Notes under the pieces: generated by a model
Seen by the model: only the letters and a program-made list of their open reading frames with translations
Databases searched by the model: none
Told to the model about the DNA's origin: nothing
In this document: positions 41,509-52,188 of the stretch, in pieces
How positions within the stretch are numbered: the first letter of the stretch is position 1
How the letters are laid out: each line of letters opens with the position of its first letter
From: Gordonia liuliyuniae
Lineage (GTDB): Bacteria > Actinomycetota > Actinomycetes > Mycobacteriales > Mycobacteriaceae
Reading direction: 5' to 3'
NCBI RefSeq assembly: GCF_021739025.1
Contig: NZ_JAKKOT010000001.1
Location: forward strand, 1 to 64,000
Length of the DNA: 64,000 nt
Made by a program: the position numbers and the translations under genes

Positions 41509-41946
41509 CTACGCGGTGCTGCTCGCGAGGGCGCGTTCGGGGTGGCGCGGATCCTTCAACCCGGAGCCTGCCGGAACGTCGGCCGGATCGCCACCGACCG
41601 TGATCGGCCGGTTGTCCGCGTCGACGAACACGACGTGCGGTGCGTACGCACGGACCTCCTCCTCGTTCATCATCCCGTAGGCGATGATGATCACAAGGTC
41701 TCCCGGGTGGACGAGATGCGCTGCGGCGCCGTTGATTCCGATCACGCCGCTGCCGCGTTCCCCCGCGATCGCATACGTCTCGAGACGGTTGCCGTTGTCG
41801 ATGTCGACGATCGTCACCTGCTCGCCTTCGAGCAGGTCGGCGGCATCGAGCAGATCCTGGTCGATGGTCACCGAACCGACGTAGTGCAGGTCTGCCTGCG
41901 TCACCGTGGCGCGATGGATCTTCGACGTCATCATGGTGCGGAACAT
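41509..41946 (-). CDS. panD: Aspartate 1-decarboxylase
   Basis: A 145-residue pyruvoyl enzyme making beta-alanine from aspartate for pantothenate. The self-cleavage site is YVGSV (Gly24-Ser25), where Ser becomes the pyruvoyl group. Other family motifs are [37 protein letters not shown] and [15 protein letters not shown]. The start is ATG 41946 ([13 protein letters not shown]), the family N-terminus. It sits between panC and coaX in one operon, with a zero-base gap to coaX. Confidence 0.97.
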   Translation of the reverse strand: MFRTMMTSKIHRATVTQADLHYVGSVTIDQDLLDAADLLEGEQVTIVDIDNGNRLETYAIAGERGSGVIGINGAAAHLVHPGDLVIIIAYGMMNEEEVRAYAPHVVFVDADNRPITVGGDPADVPAGSGLKDPRHPERALASSTA

Positions 41947-41950
41947 GCGG

Positions 41951-42862
41951 TCATCCCTCTTCTTTTCCAATGAACCCGGTACCGATCGCGACGCCGACGT
42001 TGTCGATCAGTCGCGTCGATCCGAGGCGTGCGGCCACCAGGAGACGGCCGTCGCCGATCTCCGGAGCCTCTTCCAGGCTGCGGCCGCGCAGTTCGAGATA
42101 TTCGACCTCGATCTCGGGCTGGGTGTCGAGTACTGCGCGCGCCGCAGCGAGGACGGCATCGCGTCCACCCACCGCGGCGTGCGTCCCGGCGAGCAGCGCC
42201 GCCGACAACGTTGTCGCGACGGTGCGCTCGTCGTCGGACAGGTAGCGGTTGCGCGAAGACAACGCGAGCCCGTCGGACTCCCGGACCGTCGGCACCCCGA
42301 TGATGTCGACGTCCATGTTGAAGTCGTTCACCATCTGGTTCACCAGGACGAGCTGCTGGTAGTCCTTCTCACCGAAGTAGGCGGCCGTCGGCGTTGCGAT
42401 GGTGAGGAGCTTTCCGACCACCGTCAACATCCCGGAGAAATGTCCGGGCCGCGCCGCGCCGTCGAGGATGTCGCCCGTCGGTCCCGGATGCATCGTGGTG
42501 CGCGGACCGTTCGGGTACATGTCGGCGACGGTCGGAGCGAAGACGAGTTCGACGCCCGCAGCCGTCAGCTTGGCGATGTCCTCGTCGAACGTCCGCGGGT
42601 AGGCGTCGAGGTCCTCGCCGACGCCGAACTGCAACGGGTTGACGAAGATCGACACGATGACGACGGTGTTGCCGCTGCGCTGCGCCGTGCGGATCAGGTG
42701 AAGGTGACCGTCGTGCAGCGCGCCCATCGTCGGAACCAGGGCGACGCGCTTGCCCGCACCGCGCAGCGCTCGACTGACGCGGTGCAGATCGGCCGGATCA
42801 CGGTGAACCGTCAGTTCGCCGGGGGTGAACATCGACGCTTGAGTCGAAGCTTGCGGGGTCAA
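41951..42862 (-). CDS. panC: Pantothenate synthetase
   Basis: A 303-residue ATP-dependent ligase joining pantoate and beta-alanine. Motifs are [18 protein letters not shown] (ATP-binding HxGH-type), [35 protein letters not shown] and [14 protein letters not shown] start it at TTG 42862: GGAGGT lies six bases upstream, and the TTGA overlaps the stop of the DUF2520 gene. The internal ATG at 42832 has no ribosome-binding site. Confidence 0.96.
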   Translation of the reverse strand: MTPQASTQASMFTPGELTVHRDPADLHRVSRALRGAGKRVALVPTMGALHDGHLHLIRTAQRSGNTVVIVSIFVNPLQFGVGEDLDAYPRTFDEDIAKLTAAGVELVFAPTVADMYPNGPRTTMHPGPTGDILDGAARPGHFSGMLTVVGKLLTIATPTAAYFGEKDYQQLVLVNQMVNDFNMDVDIIGVPTVRESDGLALSSRNRYLSDDERTVATTLSAALLAGTHAAVGGRDAVLAAARAVLDTQPEIEVEYLELRGRSLEEAPEIGDGRLLVAARLGSTRLIDNVGVAIGTGFIGKEEG

Positions 42863-43782
42863 GGCTGTACCTCCAGCAGGTGACGGAGGGCCGGGCCGGC
42901 GTCGTGCTGGGCGGCAGCGCGACCGGCGAGCACGCGGTAGCCGCGCGCGATGCCCTCGTGGACGTCGGACAGTTCGTCGAGATGACGGGCGACGGTGTCG
43001 ACGTCACCGCGCGCGACCGGACCGGTCAACGCCGACCGCCCCTGCGCGAGCACGTTCTCCAGTGACGCCGTGACGAGCGGCGCGAGCAGTTGCTCGGCCA
43101 AGCCGATGCCGCCGCCGTCGACGGTCGCGGTCTCCGCCGCGTCGCCCGTCGGGCCACCGATCGCGGCGCGCAACGCGGTGACCGCGTCGGTGATCAGTGC
43201 GTTCAAGTTGTTGGCGCCGTGCGCGAGCGCCGCGTGATACAGGGCGCGACTCGTCTCGGCGATCCGGATCGGCGTCGCACCCAGTTCCATGACGAGCGCC
43301 ATCGCGATCGCGTCGCCGATCTCGTCGGCCGCGGTCACCCCGAAACACGAGGCGGTCAGACGAGCGGTGTCGTCGGGCGACCCGACGAACGTCATCGCCG
43401 GATGCGTGGCGAGGACGATCCCGCCTGCGTGGGCGATCGGCTCCAGGATCCCGATGCCATGTGCGCCCGCCGTATGCGTGACGATCGTCCCCGGTTTCAC
43501 ATGGTCGGCGACGTCACCGGCGACGGTTGCCAGTTCGGTGTCCGGGACGGCGAGGACGACGAGTTGGGAATCGGCGACGACCGCAGAGAACTCCCGCACG
43601 CGCGCGAACGGCAGGCGCTCAGCGGCGCGGGCCGCAGACCGCGGCGAGTTCGCGTACACGGATTCGACATGGTGCCCGGCAGCGGCGAACGCCTCGCCGA
43701 GCGCAGTGCCGACGCGTCCGGTACTGATGATGCCGACGCGCAGGCGCGCCGGTGCCATCGGTGTGTCCACCGTTGCCTCCAT
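42859..43782 (-). CDS. Rossmann-like DUF2520 protein
   Basis: A 307-residue protein with an N-terminal NAD(P)-binding fold (LRVGIISTGRVGTALGEAFA) and a C-terminal helical DUF2520 domain (YHAALAHGANNLNALITDAV). It resembles ketopantoate-reductase-like and proC-like dehydrogenases and always sits before panC in this order, so a role in or near pantothenate synthesis is likely but unproven. The start is ATG 43782 (MEATVDTPMAP). It is coupled to panC by overlap. Confidence 0.9.
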   Translation of the reverse strand: MEATVDTPMAPARLRVGIISTGRVGTALGEAFAAAGHHVESVYANSPRSAARAAERLPFARVREFSAVVADSQLVVLAVPDTELATVAGDVADHVKPGTIVTHTAGAHGIGILEPIAHAGGIVLATHPAMTFVGSPDDTARLTASCFGVTAADEIGDAIAMALVMELGATPIRIAETSRALYHAALAHGANNLNALITDAVTALRAAIGGPTGDAAETATVDGGGIGLAEQLLAPLVTASLENVLAQGRSALTGPVARGDVDTVARHLDELSDVHEGIARGYRVLAGRAAAQHDAGPALRHLLEVQP

Positions 43783-43956
43783 TGTCGTTCCAGTCCCTCC
43801 CACGCGCTGTTCGCACGCTCCGGGTACCAGACGTCCGCTGACCACGATAGGCCTCGCATGCGGCAGGTGCCACAACGCTGTGACCGGCTTCACCCGGTCG
43901 TGGGCCCACCGGCAAGACAGCAGGGGCGAGACAGCAGGGGGCGAGACAGCAGGGAA

Positions 43957-45159
43957 TCAGTCGCGGCGTCGACGGCCGTGGCCACCCGTCGCCGGCCCAC
44001 CGCCTGCAGCTCCCTCGCGCAGACGCGAAAGCAGTTCACTCGCCGGCCGACCCGATGCGTGCGCGCCGTCATCCCCGACGATCTCCGGCTCGACGTCCTG
44101 TGACTGGGCGTCCTGGGGCTGGGCGTTCTGGGGTGCCTGTTGCTGTTGCGGCCCCTGCTGCGCACGGAACGGCGCCGACGGCGGCTCGTACGCGCCCGCT
44201 CCGAAGGCGGCGCGCTGGTGGCCGCCGGCCTGGGGCTGCCCCTGCTGGGGCTGCCCCTGCTGCTGGGGGCCAACCGGGAAGCGGGGAGCGCCCGGACGCT
44301 GCGGGGCCTGCGGCATCGGCGGCGGCTGCGGGTAGCGCTGCTGTTGCGGAGCGGGGGCTGCGTGCGGAGCGGGGGCTGGGGGGCGCTGCGCCTGCGGACG
44401 CCACTGCGGCGGCGCTGGCCGCGCTGGCCGGGGAGCCTGCTCCTGTTCCGGCTCACGCTCGGGCTCCGGCTCGGGCTCCTGTTCGGCTGCGGGTTCGGGT
44501 TCGACGGCGGCCGGATCGTCGGTGACGACCGGGATGATCTCGGTCATCTCGACCGGGGTCGGCTCGTCGGCCTGCTCAGGGACGTGGCGGCCGTTCTCGG
44601 CCTGCGGAGCCGTCGACGCGAAGTCCCGTTCGGCTGCCGCGTGATCGTCGGCGACATCGGCGTACGAGGCGGCAGCGGTCAGGCCCGCACCGAGTTCGCG
44701 CGGACGCTCCAAACCGATCGCGATCCGCGACTCGGGCAGCGGCTTGCCGAGCAACTGTTCCAGGCTCGACCGCAATGCCAGAACCTGCGCCTTCAGCTCG
44801 TCGAGCTCGTGGTTCGCCTCGTCGGCCAACTCGTGCCGGATCGACGACTCCACGTCCGACTCGTACTGGCGACGTGCCGCGATCTCACGCTCGAGCTGCA
44901 ACTCGTAGACCAGGCGTAGGTCGCGCGTCCGGTTCTCGGCCGTGTCAGCTTGGCGTCGATACTTGGTGACCAGGACGGCGCCGATGACGGCCGCCCACAG
45001 CGCTGCGATGACCGCGAGCGTCGCCTGCATGGACAGGTCGTCGCTGAAGACCATGAGCAAGCTGGCGGCCAATGCCAACACGATCAACAATGCGATCGCC
45101 CACTGGCCCGCTGACGGTCGAGAACTACGCGTCTGTCCGCTGTGCGCCTCTTCGGTCAT
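43957..45159 (-). CDS. DUF6779-type membrane protein with long Pro/Gln-rich tail
   Basis: A 400-residue protein. Two membrane helices lie near the N-terminus (AIALLIVLALAASLLMVFSD and LAVIAALWAAVIGAVLVT), followed by a coiled-coil-like charged segment (ENRTRDLRLVYELQLEREIA, DELKAQVLALRSSLEQLL). The last 200 residues are low complexity, first Glu/Pro then Gln/Pro/Ala-rich. It corresponds in position and layout to mycobacterial Rv3604c. The function is unknown; a cell-envelope scaffold is plausible. ATG 45159 is preferred to TTG 45168. Confidence 0.85.
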   Translation of the reverse strand: MTEEAHSGQTRSSRPSAGQWAIALLIVLALAASLLMVFSDDLSMQATLAVIAALWAAVIGAVLVTKYRRQADTAENRTRDLRLVYELQLEREIAARRQYESDVESSIRHELADEANHELDELKAQVLALRSSLEQLLGKPLPESRIAIGLERPRELGAGLTAAASYADVADDHAAAERDFASTAPQAENGRHVPEQADEPTPVEMTEIIPVVTDDPAAVEPEPAAEQEPEPEPEREPEQEQAPRPARPAPPQWRPQAQRPPAPAPHAAPAPQQQRYPQPPPMPQAPQRPGAPRFPVGPQQQGQPQQGQPQAGGHQRAAFGAGAYEPPSAPFRAQQGPQQQQAPQNAQPQDAQSQDVEPEIVGDDGAHASGRPASELLSRLREGAAGGGPATGGHGRRRRD

Positions 45160-45223
45160 GCAAGCCAACTTACCGGCCGGTCCGGTCGCCGCCGGTCACC
45201 GGACCTCGGAGAGTCGCCGAACG

Positions 45224-45748
45224 CTACGCGGGGGCGGCGTCCGACGCATCGCGGTCGCCGTCGGGATCGTCGGGTGCGCGACAACAGTGCTCGAGCCAGA
45301 GGGCCGCGGCGGCCAGAAGCACACCGCCGACGGCGCCCACGATCGCAGCGGGACGATCGGCGCGCGCAGCGTCCAGCAGGCCGTTGGTCATCAGGAACAC
45401 GAGAACCCCGGCCCAGCCACCCGCCGCGATCGCACCCAGGATCGCTGACGCCTTTCCGAGGACCATCACACGCGCCGCCGCGATCGGATGCAGTTGGCCG
45501 CGCGCACGACCGATGTCTCTGCCCGCGACCCGTGCTCGCACGATGAAACCGGTGGCGAACTCGATGGCCGCCAGCAAGTAGAGGAACACGCCGGCGGGCC
45601 ACGGCAGCGAAGGGAACGCGCCGTAGTTGTACCGGATGAGTATCCACAGCGCGACACCGGCGATCACCGCGATCAGGACGAGATCGCGGACCTTCGTGAT
45701 ACCGAGGCGCTCGTCCTCACCGTCGGGATCGGGTCTGCGCGCGGTCAC
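45224..45748 (-). CDS. DUF3180 membrane protein
   Basis: A 174-residue integral membrane protein with four predicted helices: VRDLVLIAVIAGVALWILIR, LPWPAGVFLYLLAAIEFATG, VLGKASAILGAIAAGGWAGV and AAIVGAVGGVLLAAAALWL. The N-terminus GITKVRDL and conserved NYGAFPSLPW identify DUF3180, always next to folK in Mycobacteriales. The start is GTG 45748, overlapping the folK stop (GTGA). Longer frames extending into folK are shadows. The function is unknown. Confidence 0.9.
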   Translation of the reverse strand: MTARRPDPDGEDERLGITKVRDLVLIAVIAGVALWILIRYNYGAFPSLPWPAGVFLYLLAAIEFATGFIVRARVAGRDIGRARGQLHPIAAARVMVLGKASAILGAIAAGGWAGVLVFLMTNGLLDAARADRPAAIVGAVGGVLLAAAALWLEHCCRAPDDPDGDRDASDAAPA

Positions 45749-46254
45749 CGGATCGCCTCCGCGCGCGTCACACCGGCTGCTTCGGCGTCGTCGAGCGCCG
45801 CGACGAGATCGGCGACGCGCCGTGCACGACCGTCGACGGTCAACTCCGCATCGGGATCGACCTGCACCCACGGCACCAGCACGAACGCACGCTGGTCGGC
45901 GCGCGGATGAGGGAGCGTCAATTCCGGATCGTCGGAGACGACCGGCACACCGTCGACCTCGACGGAGACCACGTCGACGTCCAGCGTGCGCGGCCCCCAT
46001 CGGACCTCGCGGACCCGGTCCGCGGCCCGCTCGCACGCACAGCAGAAGTCGAGCCACTCCCGCGGCGTCCGCTCGCCCGCGACGATCAGCGTGATGTTGA
46101 CGAAGTCATCCTGTTCGACGCCGCCCCACGGCGTCGTCCGGTACACGTCCGACGTCGCGACCAGGTCGTCGCCCGCGGCGTCGAGCACCGAACGCAGGTA
46201 CCCGACACTGTCTCCGATGTTCGATCCCGCCGACAAGACGGCCCGCGATCTCAT
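45745..46254 (-). CDS. folK: 6-hydroxymethyl-7,8-dihydropterin pyrophosphokinase
   Basis: A 169-residue HPPK that transfers pyrophosphate from ATP to hydroxymethyl-dihydropterin in folate synthesis. Motifs are [40 protein letters not shown], the catalytic region [12 protein letters not shown], and [21 protein letters not shown] 46254 overlaps the folB stop (ATGA). Confidence 0.96.
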   Translation of the reverse strand: MRSRAVLSAGSNIGDSVGYLRSVLDAAGDDLVATSDVYRTTPWGGVEQDDFVNITLIVAGERTPREWLDFCCACERAADRVREVRWGPRTLDVDVVSVEVDGVPVVSDDPELTLPHPRADQRAFVLVPWVQVDPDAELTVDGRARRVADLVAALDDAEAAGVTRAEAIR

Positions 46255-46631
46255 TGCGCTCCGCGCGACATCCGAGAACGACGAGTGACGACGGCGACGT
46301 CGTCGAACGTCAACGGGATCGGTGCCGACGGCTTGTGCACGGTTACCTCGCACGCGGAGATCCGCTCGTCGTCGGCCATGATCGTGTCGGCGATCTCGGC
46401 CCCGACGGTTTCGATGAGATCTCGGGCCGGCCCGGCGATCACGGCGTGCGCCAGCTGCGCCAGAGCTCCGTAGTCGACGGTGTCGGCGAGGTCGTCGCTA
46501 TGGGCGGCGGCCTGCAGATCGATCCACAACGTCACGTCGACGATGAATTCCTGCCCGTCACGCTTCTCGTGGTCGAATACCCCGTGGTTGCCGCGGACCC
46601 GTAGTCCACGCAACTCGATGCGGTCAGCCAT
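46251..46631 (-). CDS. folB: Dihydroneopterin aldolase
   Basis: A 126-residue DHNA forming hydroxymethyl-dihydropterin. It begins [20 protein letters not shown] (the family's RGxHG motif), followed by [33 protein letters not shown] and [16 protein letters not shown]. The start ATG 46631 overlaps the folP 3' end by 8 bases. The length is normal for the family. Confidence 0.96.
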   Translation of the reverse strand: MADRIELRGLRVRGNHGVFDHEKRDGQEFIVDVTLWIDLQAAAHSDDLADTVDYGALAQLAHAVIAGPARDLIETVGAEIADTIMADDERISACEVTVHKPSAPIPLTFDDVAVVTRRSRMSRGAQ

Positions 46632-47502
46632 GGGTTCCTCTCCGTCCTCCTGCCCGCCACGCGGCGGCCACCTCGATAGCGTCGCGGCTGGCGGCGACGT
46701 CATGCACACGCACGCCCCACGCGCCGCCCGCCGCCGACAGTGCCGAGACCGCGGCCGTGGCCACCTCGCGTCCCGCAGGCGGCCGGTCCGTCCCGTCCGA
46801 TGCCAGCAGCGAACCGAGGAAGCGTTTGCGCGAGGCACCGATGAGCACCGGGAAACCCAACCCGACGAGTGTCGGAAGCGCGTGCAGCAACGCCCAATTG
46901 TGGTCGGCGGTCTTCGCGAACCCGAGGCCCGGATCCAAGACGATGAGGTCCGGGTCGACTCCCGCGGCGACCGCCGCATCAACCTGTCCGAGCAACTCGC
47001 CGGACACTTCGGCGACGACGTCGCGATAGCCGCCCTCGTCCTCGACACGATGCGTGAAGTGCCGATCGGTGGTCTGGCCCTCACCCGCGGGTCGCCAGTG
47101 CATCAGAACCCACGGTACGGCCGTCTGCGCGATCACCCGGCCCATGTCGGGGTCCGCACGCCCACCGGAGACGTCGTTCACGATGCTCGCGCCGGCCTCC
47201 AACGCAACCTCGGCGACCGAGGCCCGCATCGTGTCGACCGAGACGCGGACTCCGCGCGACGCCAACGCGGCAACCACCGGCGCCACCCGCTCGGCTTCGG
47301 TGTCGGGGTCGACTCGGATCGCGCCCGGACGCGTCGACTCACCACCGACGTCGACGATATCGGCGCCCGCTTCGGCCAGTTCGAGTCCGTGCCGCACCGC
47401 GTCGTCGAGGTCGAGGTAACGCCCGCCGTCGGAGAACGAATCGGCGGTCACGTTCAGCACCCCCATCACGAGGGTGCGGTCGGGGTCACCGGCCGTGGTC
47501 AC
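46624..47502 (-). CDS. folP: Dihydropteroate synthase
   Basis: A 292-residue enzyme condensing p-aminobenzoate with the pterin; the target of sulfonamides. Motifs are [69 protein letters not shown] and [10 protein letters not shown]. It starts GTG 47502 overlapping the folE stop. The adjoining folE, folB and folK genes form one folate operon with ftsH at the 5' side. Confidence 0.97.
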   Translation of the reverse strand: MTTAGDPDRTLVMGVLNVTADSFSDGGRYLDLDDAVRHGLELAEAGADIVDVGGESTRPGAIRVDPDTEAERVAPVVAALASRGVRVSVDTMRASVAEVALEAGASIVNDVSGGRADPDMGRVIAQTAVPWVLMHWRPAGEGQTTDRHFTHRVEDEGGYRDVVAEVSGELLGQVDAAVAAGVDPDLIVLDPGLGFAKTADHNWALLHALPTLVGLGFPVLIGASRKRFLGSLLASDGTDRPPAGREVATAAVSALSAAGGAWGVRVHDVAASRDAIEVAAAWRAGGRRGTHG

Positions 47503-48128
47503 CGCCTGATCAGTTCCAACGCTTCACCGCGCGACACCGCGCTCGTCTTGAACAGTCCGCGGACCGCCGACGTCGTGGTCGTCGCACCGGGCTTGCGGAT
47601 GCCGCGCATCGCCATGCACAGGTGCTCGGCCTCGATCACGACGATCACCCCGCGCGGATCGAGTCGGCGAACGATCGCGTCCGCGATCTGGCTGGTGAGA
47701 CGCTCCTGCACCTGCGGTCGTTTCGCGTACAGGTCGACGACACGAGCCAGCTTCGACAGACCGGTCACCTGACCGGATTCGCCGGGGATGTACCCGACGT
47801 GCGCGACCCCGCGGAACGAGACGAGATGGTGCTCGCATGTCGAATACATCGGGATGTCCTTGACGAGGACCAGTTCGTCGTGGCCTTCGTCGAACACTGT
47901 CGCGAGCACCGCGTCCGGCTCGGTGTACAAGCCTGCGAACATCTCACGATATGCGTTGGCGACGCGGTGCGGAGTCCGCTTGAGTCCCTCACGTTCGGGG
48001 TCCTCACCGATCGCGATCAACAGTTCGCGAACGGCCGCTTCGGCACGCTCCTGATCGAACTCGCCGATCACACCGGCGCCGCGATCGATTCTGTCGATCC
48101 CCGTCTGCGCACCGTCGACGCTCGTCAT
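47499..48128 (-). CDS. folE: GTP cyclohydrolase I
   Basis: A 209-residue enzyme converting GTP to dihydroneopterin triphosphate. Family motifs include [20 protein letters not shown], the zinc and catalytic segment [40 protein letters not shown] and [19 protein letters not shown] 48128 overlaps the ftsH stop (ATGA), so translation is coupled. Confidence 0.97.
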   Translation of the reverse strand: MTSVDGAQTGIDRIDRGAGVIGEFDQERAEAAVRELLIAIGEDPEREGLKRTPHRVANAYREMFAGLYTEPDAVLATVFDEGHDELVLVKDIPMYSTCEHHLVSFRGVAHVGYIPGESGQVTGLSKLARVVDLYAKRPQVQERLTSQIADAIVRRLDPRGVIVVIEAEHLCMAMRGIRKPGATTTTSAVRGLFKTSAVSRGEALELIRR

Positions 48129-50509
48129 CGTCTCTCCTCGCCCTGCTGATCCTCTGGCGGCCATCCGGGCGCCGACCAGTCACGAGGGGCGCCGTAATCC
48201 GGCCGCGTCGTCCCCGGCTGGGGCTGGGGCTGCCCGTACTGCCGGTCGCCGTACTGGGGATCGCCGTACTGGGGATCGCCGTACTGGGGATCGCCGTATT
48301 GGGGATCGCCGTATTGGGGTTGGCCTTGTGGGGGCTGCCCGTACTGGGGTTGGCCCTGCTGCTGAGGTGGCTGCTGCGGCGGCTGACCGTACTGCGGTTG
48401 CCCGTATTGGGGCTGCCCGTGCTGCGGTTGCCCGTATTGGGGCTGACCGTACTGGGGTTGACCGTATTGGGGACCGTTCTGCGGCTGACCGTACTGGGGT
48501 GGCACGGGAACGCCGTAGGGCTGCGGCGCCCCGTTCGCATCGCCGACGGGCTCCGGGTTCGGCGGCCACGGTTCACCGCGCTCGATCGCCAACTCACCCG
48601 GCGTCTTGATCGGCGGCACGCTGCTGGGCGTGCGGTCGCCCCAGACGTCGAACTTGGTGATCCGCGGACGCTTGTCGACACCGTCGAGAATCTTCTCGAG
48701 GTCCTTTCGAACCAGCGTCTCCTTCTCCAGCAATGCGCCCGCGAGCACGTCGAGGACATCGCGGTATTCGTTGAGGATCGCCCACGCCTCGGTGTGAGCG
48801 GCCTCGATCAGCTCGCGCACCTCGGCGTCGATCTCCGCCGCCACACCCGGCGAGTAGTCGACGCCGCCGCCTGCGACGCCGCGACCGAGGAACGGGTCGC
48901 CCTGCTCCTGGCCGTACCGGACAGCCCCGAGCTTGGCGCTCATGCCGTACTCGGTGACCATGGCGCGTGCGATCTTCGTCGCCTGATCGATGTCCGAACT
49001 CGCGCCCGTCGTCGGCTCGTGGAAGACGAGTTCCTCGGCGGCACGGCCGCCCATCGCCATCACCAGTCGCGCGATCATCTCCGAGCGCGTCATCAACTCC
49101 TTGTCCTGTTCGGGGACGGCGAGCGCATGCCCGCCCGTCCGGCCACGGGCCAGGATGGTGACCTTGTAGATCGGATCCAAGTCGGGCATCGCCCACGCGG
49201 CGAGCGTGTGCCCGCTCTCGTGGTAGGCGACGGTCTTCTTCTCCTGCTCGCTGATGATCCGGCTCTTCCGTCGCGGGCCTCCGACGACGCGGTCGACCGC
49301 CTCTTCGAGGAGTTCACCGGTGATCACGTTCTTGTGTTCACGAGCGGTCAGTAGCGCCGCCTCGTTGATCACGTTCGCCAGGTCCGCGCCCGACATGCCA
49401 GGGGTCCGCTTGCCGAGACCGTCGAGATCGGCGTCCGGCGCGATGGGCTTGCCCTTCGCGTGGACGGCGAGGATCGCCCTGCGGCCTGCGATGTCCGGGT
49501 TCGAGACGGGAATCTGCCGATCGAAACGGCCGGGACGCAGCAGCGCCGGGTCGAGGATGTCGGGACGGTTCGTCGCAGCCATCACGATGACGCCCGAGCG
49601 ATCGCCGAACCCGTCCATCTCCACGAGCAGCTGATTCAACGTCTGCTCGCGCTCGTCGTGGCCACCGCCCATGCCCGCGCCGCGTTGACGGCCGACGGCG
49701 TCGATCTCGTCGACGAAGATGATGCAGGGACTGTTCTCCTTCGCCTGCTCGAACATGTCACGCACGCGGGACGCGCCGACACCGACGAACATCTCGACGA
49801 AGTCCGAACCGGAGATCGCATAGAACGGGACGCTCGCCTCGCCCGCGACCGCTCGCGCCAGCAGGGTCTTACCGGTTCCCGGCGGACCGTAGAGGAGCAC
49901 GCCCTTCGGGATCTTCGCACCGAGGGCCTGATAGCGGGCCGGGTTCTGCAGGAAGTCGCGGATCTCGTCCAGTTCCTCGACGGCCTCGTCGGCGCCTGCG
50001 ACGTCGGCGAACGTCGTCTTCGGCATGTCCTTGGTGAGCTGCTTGGCCTTCGACTTGCCGAAGCCCATCACACCGCCGCGGCCGCCGCCCTGCACCCGGT
50101 TCATCAAGAAGAAGAACAAACCCAACAGGATCAACATCGGCAGGACGAAGATCAGGATCGACTGCCAGATCCCCGAATCCTTGGTGATGTTCGTCTGATA
50201 GGTCTGCGCGCCCGAGTCCTGAACGGCGGTGAAGATCCGCGGCATCACCCCGGACGGATACTGGGCGGTGACCTTGGTCTGGTTCTCGTCGTCGACCTTG
50301 ATCGGCTTCTTCAGTTCGATCCGAAGCCGTTGTTCACGATCGTCGATCTGCGCCGACTTCACGTTCTTCTGATCGAGTTGGGCTATCGCCACCGAGGTGT
50401 CGACGCCTGCATATTCGCGGTCGGAGTTCCGCAGGACGCTCCAACCCCATAGGGCGAGCAGAATGATGGCCACGATGGCCAGATTGCGGAACAGTTTCTT
50501 ACGGTTCAT
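48125..50509 (-). CDS. ftsH: ATP-dependent membrane metalloprotease FtsH with repeat-rich tail
   Basis: A 794-residue AAA+ protease that degrades membrane and regulatory proteins. Two membrane helices (residues about 8-25 and 110-132, [20 protein letters not shown]) flank the periplasmic domain. The AAA domain has [15 protein letters not shown], the Walker [18 protein letters not shown] and the SRH region [20 protein letters not shown]. The zinc site is [13 protein letters not shown]. The last 140 residues are an unusual low-complexity tail built of QPQYG- and GDPQY-type units, much longer than in Escherichia coli FtsH. It is the first gene of the folate operon. Confidence 0.97.
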   Translation of the reverse strand: MNRKKLFRNLAIVAIILLALWGWSVLRNSDREYAGVDTSVAIAQLDQKNVKSAQIDDREQRLRIELKKPIKVDDENQTKVTAQYPSGVMPRIFTAVQDSGAQTYQTNITKDSGIWQSILIFVLPMLILLGLFFFLMNRVQGGGRGGVMGFGKSKAKQLTKDMPKTTFADVAGADEAVEELDEIRDFLQNPARYQALGAKIPKGVLLYGPPGTGKTLLARAVAGEASVPFYAISGSDFVEMFVGVGASRVRDMFEQAKENSPCIIFVDEIDAVGRQRGAGMGGGHDEREQTLNQLLVEMDGFGDRSGVIVMAATNRPDILDPALLRPGRFDRQIPVSNPDIAGRRAILAVHAKGKPIAPDADLDGLGKRTPGMSGADLANVINEAALLTAREHKNVITGELLEEAVDRVVGGPRRKSRIISEQEKKTVAYHESGHTLAAWAMPDLDPIYKVTILARGRTGGHALAVPEQDKELMTRSEMIARLVMAMGGRAAEELVFHEPTTGASSDIDQATKIARAMVTEYGMSAKLGAVRYGQEQGDPFLGRGVAGGGVDYSPGVAAEIDAEVRELIEAAHTEAWAILNEYRDVLDVLAGALLEKETLVRKDLEKILDGVDKRPRITKFDVWGDRTPSSVPPIKTPGELAIERGEPWPPNPEPVGDANGAPQPYGVPVPPQYGQPQNGPQYGQPQYGQPQYGQPQHGQPQYGQPQYGQPPQQPPQQQGQPQYGQPPQGQPQYGDPQYGDPQYGDPQYGDPQYGDRQYGQPQPQPGTTRPDYGAPRDWSAPGWPPEDQQGEERR
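48225..48500 (-). repeat. Tandem QPQYG/GDPQY-coding repeats in ftsH 3' end
   Basis: Mostly 15-base units encode QPQYG, followed by at least five near-identical GGGGATCGCCGTACT units (plus strand) encoding QYGDP. The period is a multiple of three and the frame stays open, so this is an expressed repeat, prone to length change. Confidence 0.88.
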
Positions 50510-50617
50510 GGATATTCGCGTGAGGGTGGTCGACGCGGACGGCGAGTGCGCCGGGCCGAGTCACTGAACCCCTAGTCCTTCCCGTCGACTGACGAATACG
50601 AGGCTACAGGTCAACGC

Positions 50618-50640
50618 CCGGGAACCGTCGTTGTTCCCGG
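50618..50640 (-). terminator. Terminator hairpin after hpt
   Basis: CCGGGAAC (50618-50625) and GTTCCCGG (50633-50640) form a perfect 8-bp stem with a 7-base loop, 26 bases after the hpt stop. It separates hpt from the ftsH promoter region, 50510-50617, where I see no other feature. Confidence 0.7.
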
Positions 50641-50665
50641 TGTGACGCTCGGGCCGCTCCACCAC

Positions 50666-51289
50666 TCAGGACGTGTAGACATCCGGGTGGAGGGTCCCGA
50701 TGTAAGGCAGGTCGCGGTATCGCTCCGCATAGTCGAGTCCGTATCCGACGACGAACTCGTTGCCGACGTCGAAGCCGACGTCGGCGACGTCGATCACCGC
50801 GCGCATCGCATCGGGCTTGCGCAGCAGGGTGACGACCTCGAGCGACCGCGGTGACCGAGTAGCGAGGTTCTTCAGCAGCCACGACAGGGTGAGACCGGAG
50901 TCGATGACGTCTTCGACGATCAGAACGTCGCGGTCGGCGATGTCGCGGTCGAGGTCCTTGAGGATCCGGACCACTCCCGAGGACGACGACGACGAGCCGT
51001 AGCTCGACACCGCCATGAACTCCATCTGCGACGGGATCGGCAGCGCGCGAGCGAAATCGGTCATGAACATGATGGCGCCCTTGAGCACGCCGACCAGCAC
51101 CAGGTCCTCTTCGGCGTCCCGGTATCGCTCGCCGACGGCCCGAGCCATCTCGACCGTGCGTGTGTGTATCTGTTCCTCGCTGATCAGGACGGAATCGATG
51201 TCTCCGCCATAACCACTTTCCGAACCCAGGGCGTTGTCGTCGCGTGCCACGCCTTCTAGCTTGTCACGCCGTCGGCGACGAGTGGACAT
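50666..51289 (-). CDS. hpt: Hypoxanthine phosphoribosyltransferase
   Basis: A purine-salvage enzyme making IMP and GMP from hypoxanthine or guanine and PRPP. The PRPP-binding motif is [18 protein letters not shown], preceded by [20 protein letters not shown], and followed by [20 protein letters not shown] and [21 protein letters not shown] use ATG 51289 (207 residues); the downstream GTG 51250 is also possible and would give the more usual length. A longer frame to 51343 is not supported. Confidence 0.95.
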   Translation of the reverse strand: MSTRRRRRDKLEGVARDDNALGSESGYGGDIDSVLISEEQIHTRTVEMARAVGERYRDAEEDLVLVGVLKGAIMFMTDFARALPIPSQMEFMAVSSYGSSSSSSGVVRILKDLDRDIADRDVLIVEDVIDSGLTLSWLLKNLATRSPRSLEVVTLLRKPDAMRAVIDVADVGFDVGNEFVVGYGLDYAERYRDLPYIGTLHPDVYTS

Positions 51290-51495
51290 CGGCACCCGGG
51301 CGTTCCGTCGGCGGCCACCTGCCACCGGGCGACGCCAGCCCATCGAACAGACGAATAACTGTCACCCGAATGGTCGAATCCGTGCCACTTTTCGTCCCAC
51401 CCGTCACACTCACGGCATTCACCCCGGAGGGATGAGAAGTTTCTGCGAATCTCGACCTCGGCTCGCCCTCCGAGCCACCTGAGAGAAGGACGTTC

Positions 51496-52188
51496 ATGGC
51501 TGTCAGCAAGTCGATCAGCACGGCCGCGGCCGTGATACTCGCGTTCGTCGTCGCGCTCCCGTTCATCGCGTCCCCCGCGCACGCAGCTCCGCGCGACGGA
51601 ACCGTCCACGCGCGTGTCACTGCCGTCGACGACGACGTGATCGTCCGGATCTCGAGCGGTTCGCTCACCGTCGACGGCGGTCATCTTCTGGTGCGCGACG
51701 CCACAGGTCGTGCGCTCGAGAAGTTCCCGCTGGCGTACATCGCGCCCGACGATCGCACCTACCCGATCGCCGCGCAGGTCTCGGGCCGGACCGCGACGTT
51801 GACACCGTCGCGGGACTCGTCGGCCTCGGCCGCGACGCCCGCGCGCCTACTCGCCGCGACCGAGGTGGCCGACAAGGACGGGTACGGCTCCAAACGCGAA
51901 CGCGACGACGCTGCGCTGAACCGATTCAACTCCGAGATGAGCGCCACGTTAACCCTCGCGACGATCATCGGCACTGTCGTCGGCGTCGTCATCGGCGGGG
52001 CCGCGGGATGCCTGCTGACCATGGCCATCGGCTGTATCCCAGGTCTGACGACGGGCGCGGCGCTCGGCGGCATCGGCGGCACCATCGTCGTCGGCGGCGG
52101 CGGAGCCGTCGTCTCGGCGGTCCGCTACTTCACCACGATCACCGCGCCGTTCAAGAACGTGACGCCGAAGAAGCCGGTCAGCGATTGA
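51496..52188 (+). CDS. Secreted protein with Gly-rich hydrophobic C-terminal region
   Basis: A 230-residue protein with a Sec signal (VILAFVVALPFIASPAHA, cleavage before APRDG). The mature N-terminal half is a predicted beta domain (TVHARVTAVDDDVIVRISSG). The C-terminal half holds two hydrophobic Gly/Ala-rich stretches (TLATIIGTVVGVVIGGAAGC, TTGAALGGIGGTIVVGGGGA) with two Cys, resembling helical-hairpin or glycine-zipper segments that insert into membranes. Similar proteins of unknown function are widespread in Nocardia/Gordonia-type bacteria. AGAAGGA lies upstream of the ATG. Its tail overlaps tilS by 11 bases. Confidence 0.8.
   Translation: MAVSKSISTAAAVILAFVVALPFIASPAHAAPRDGTVHARVTAVDDDVIVRISSGSLTVDGGHLLVRDATGRALEKFPLAYIAPDDRTYPIAAQVSGRTATLTPSRDSSASAATPARLLAATEVADKDGYGSKRERDDAALNRFNSEMSATLTLATIIGTVVGVVIGGAAGCLLTMAIGCIPGLTTGAALGGIGGTIVVGGGGAVVSAVRYFTTITAPFKNVTPKKPVSD

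Noticed and set aside
48225..48500. Possible CRISPR-like or minisatellite array outside genes
   Set aside because: The units are in frame inside ftsH and encode a continuous low-complexity tail.
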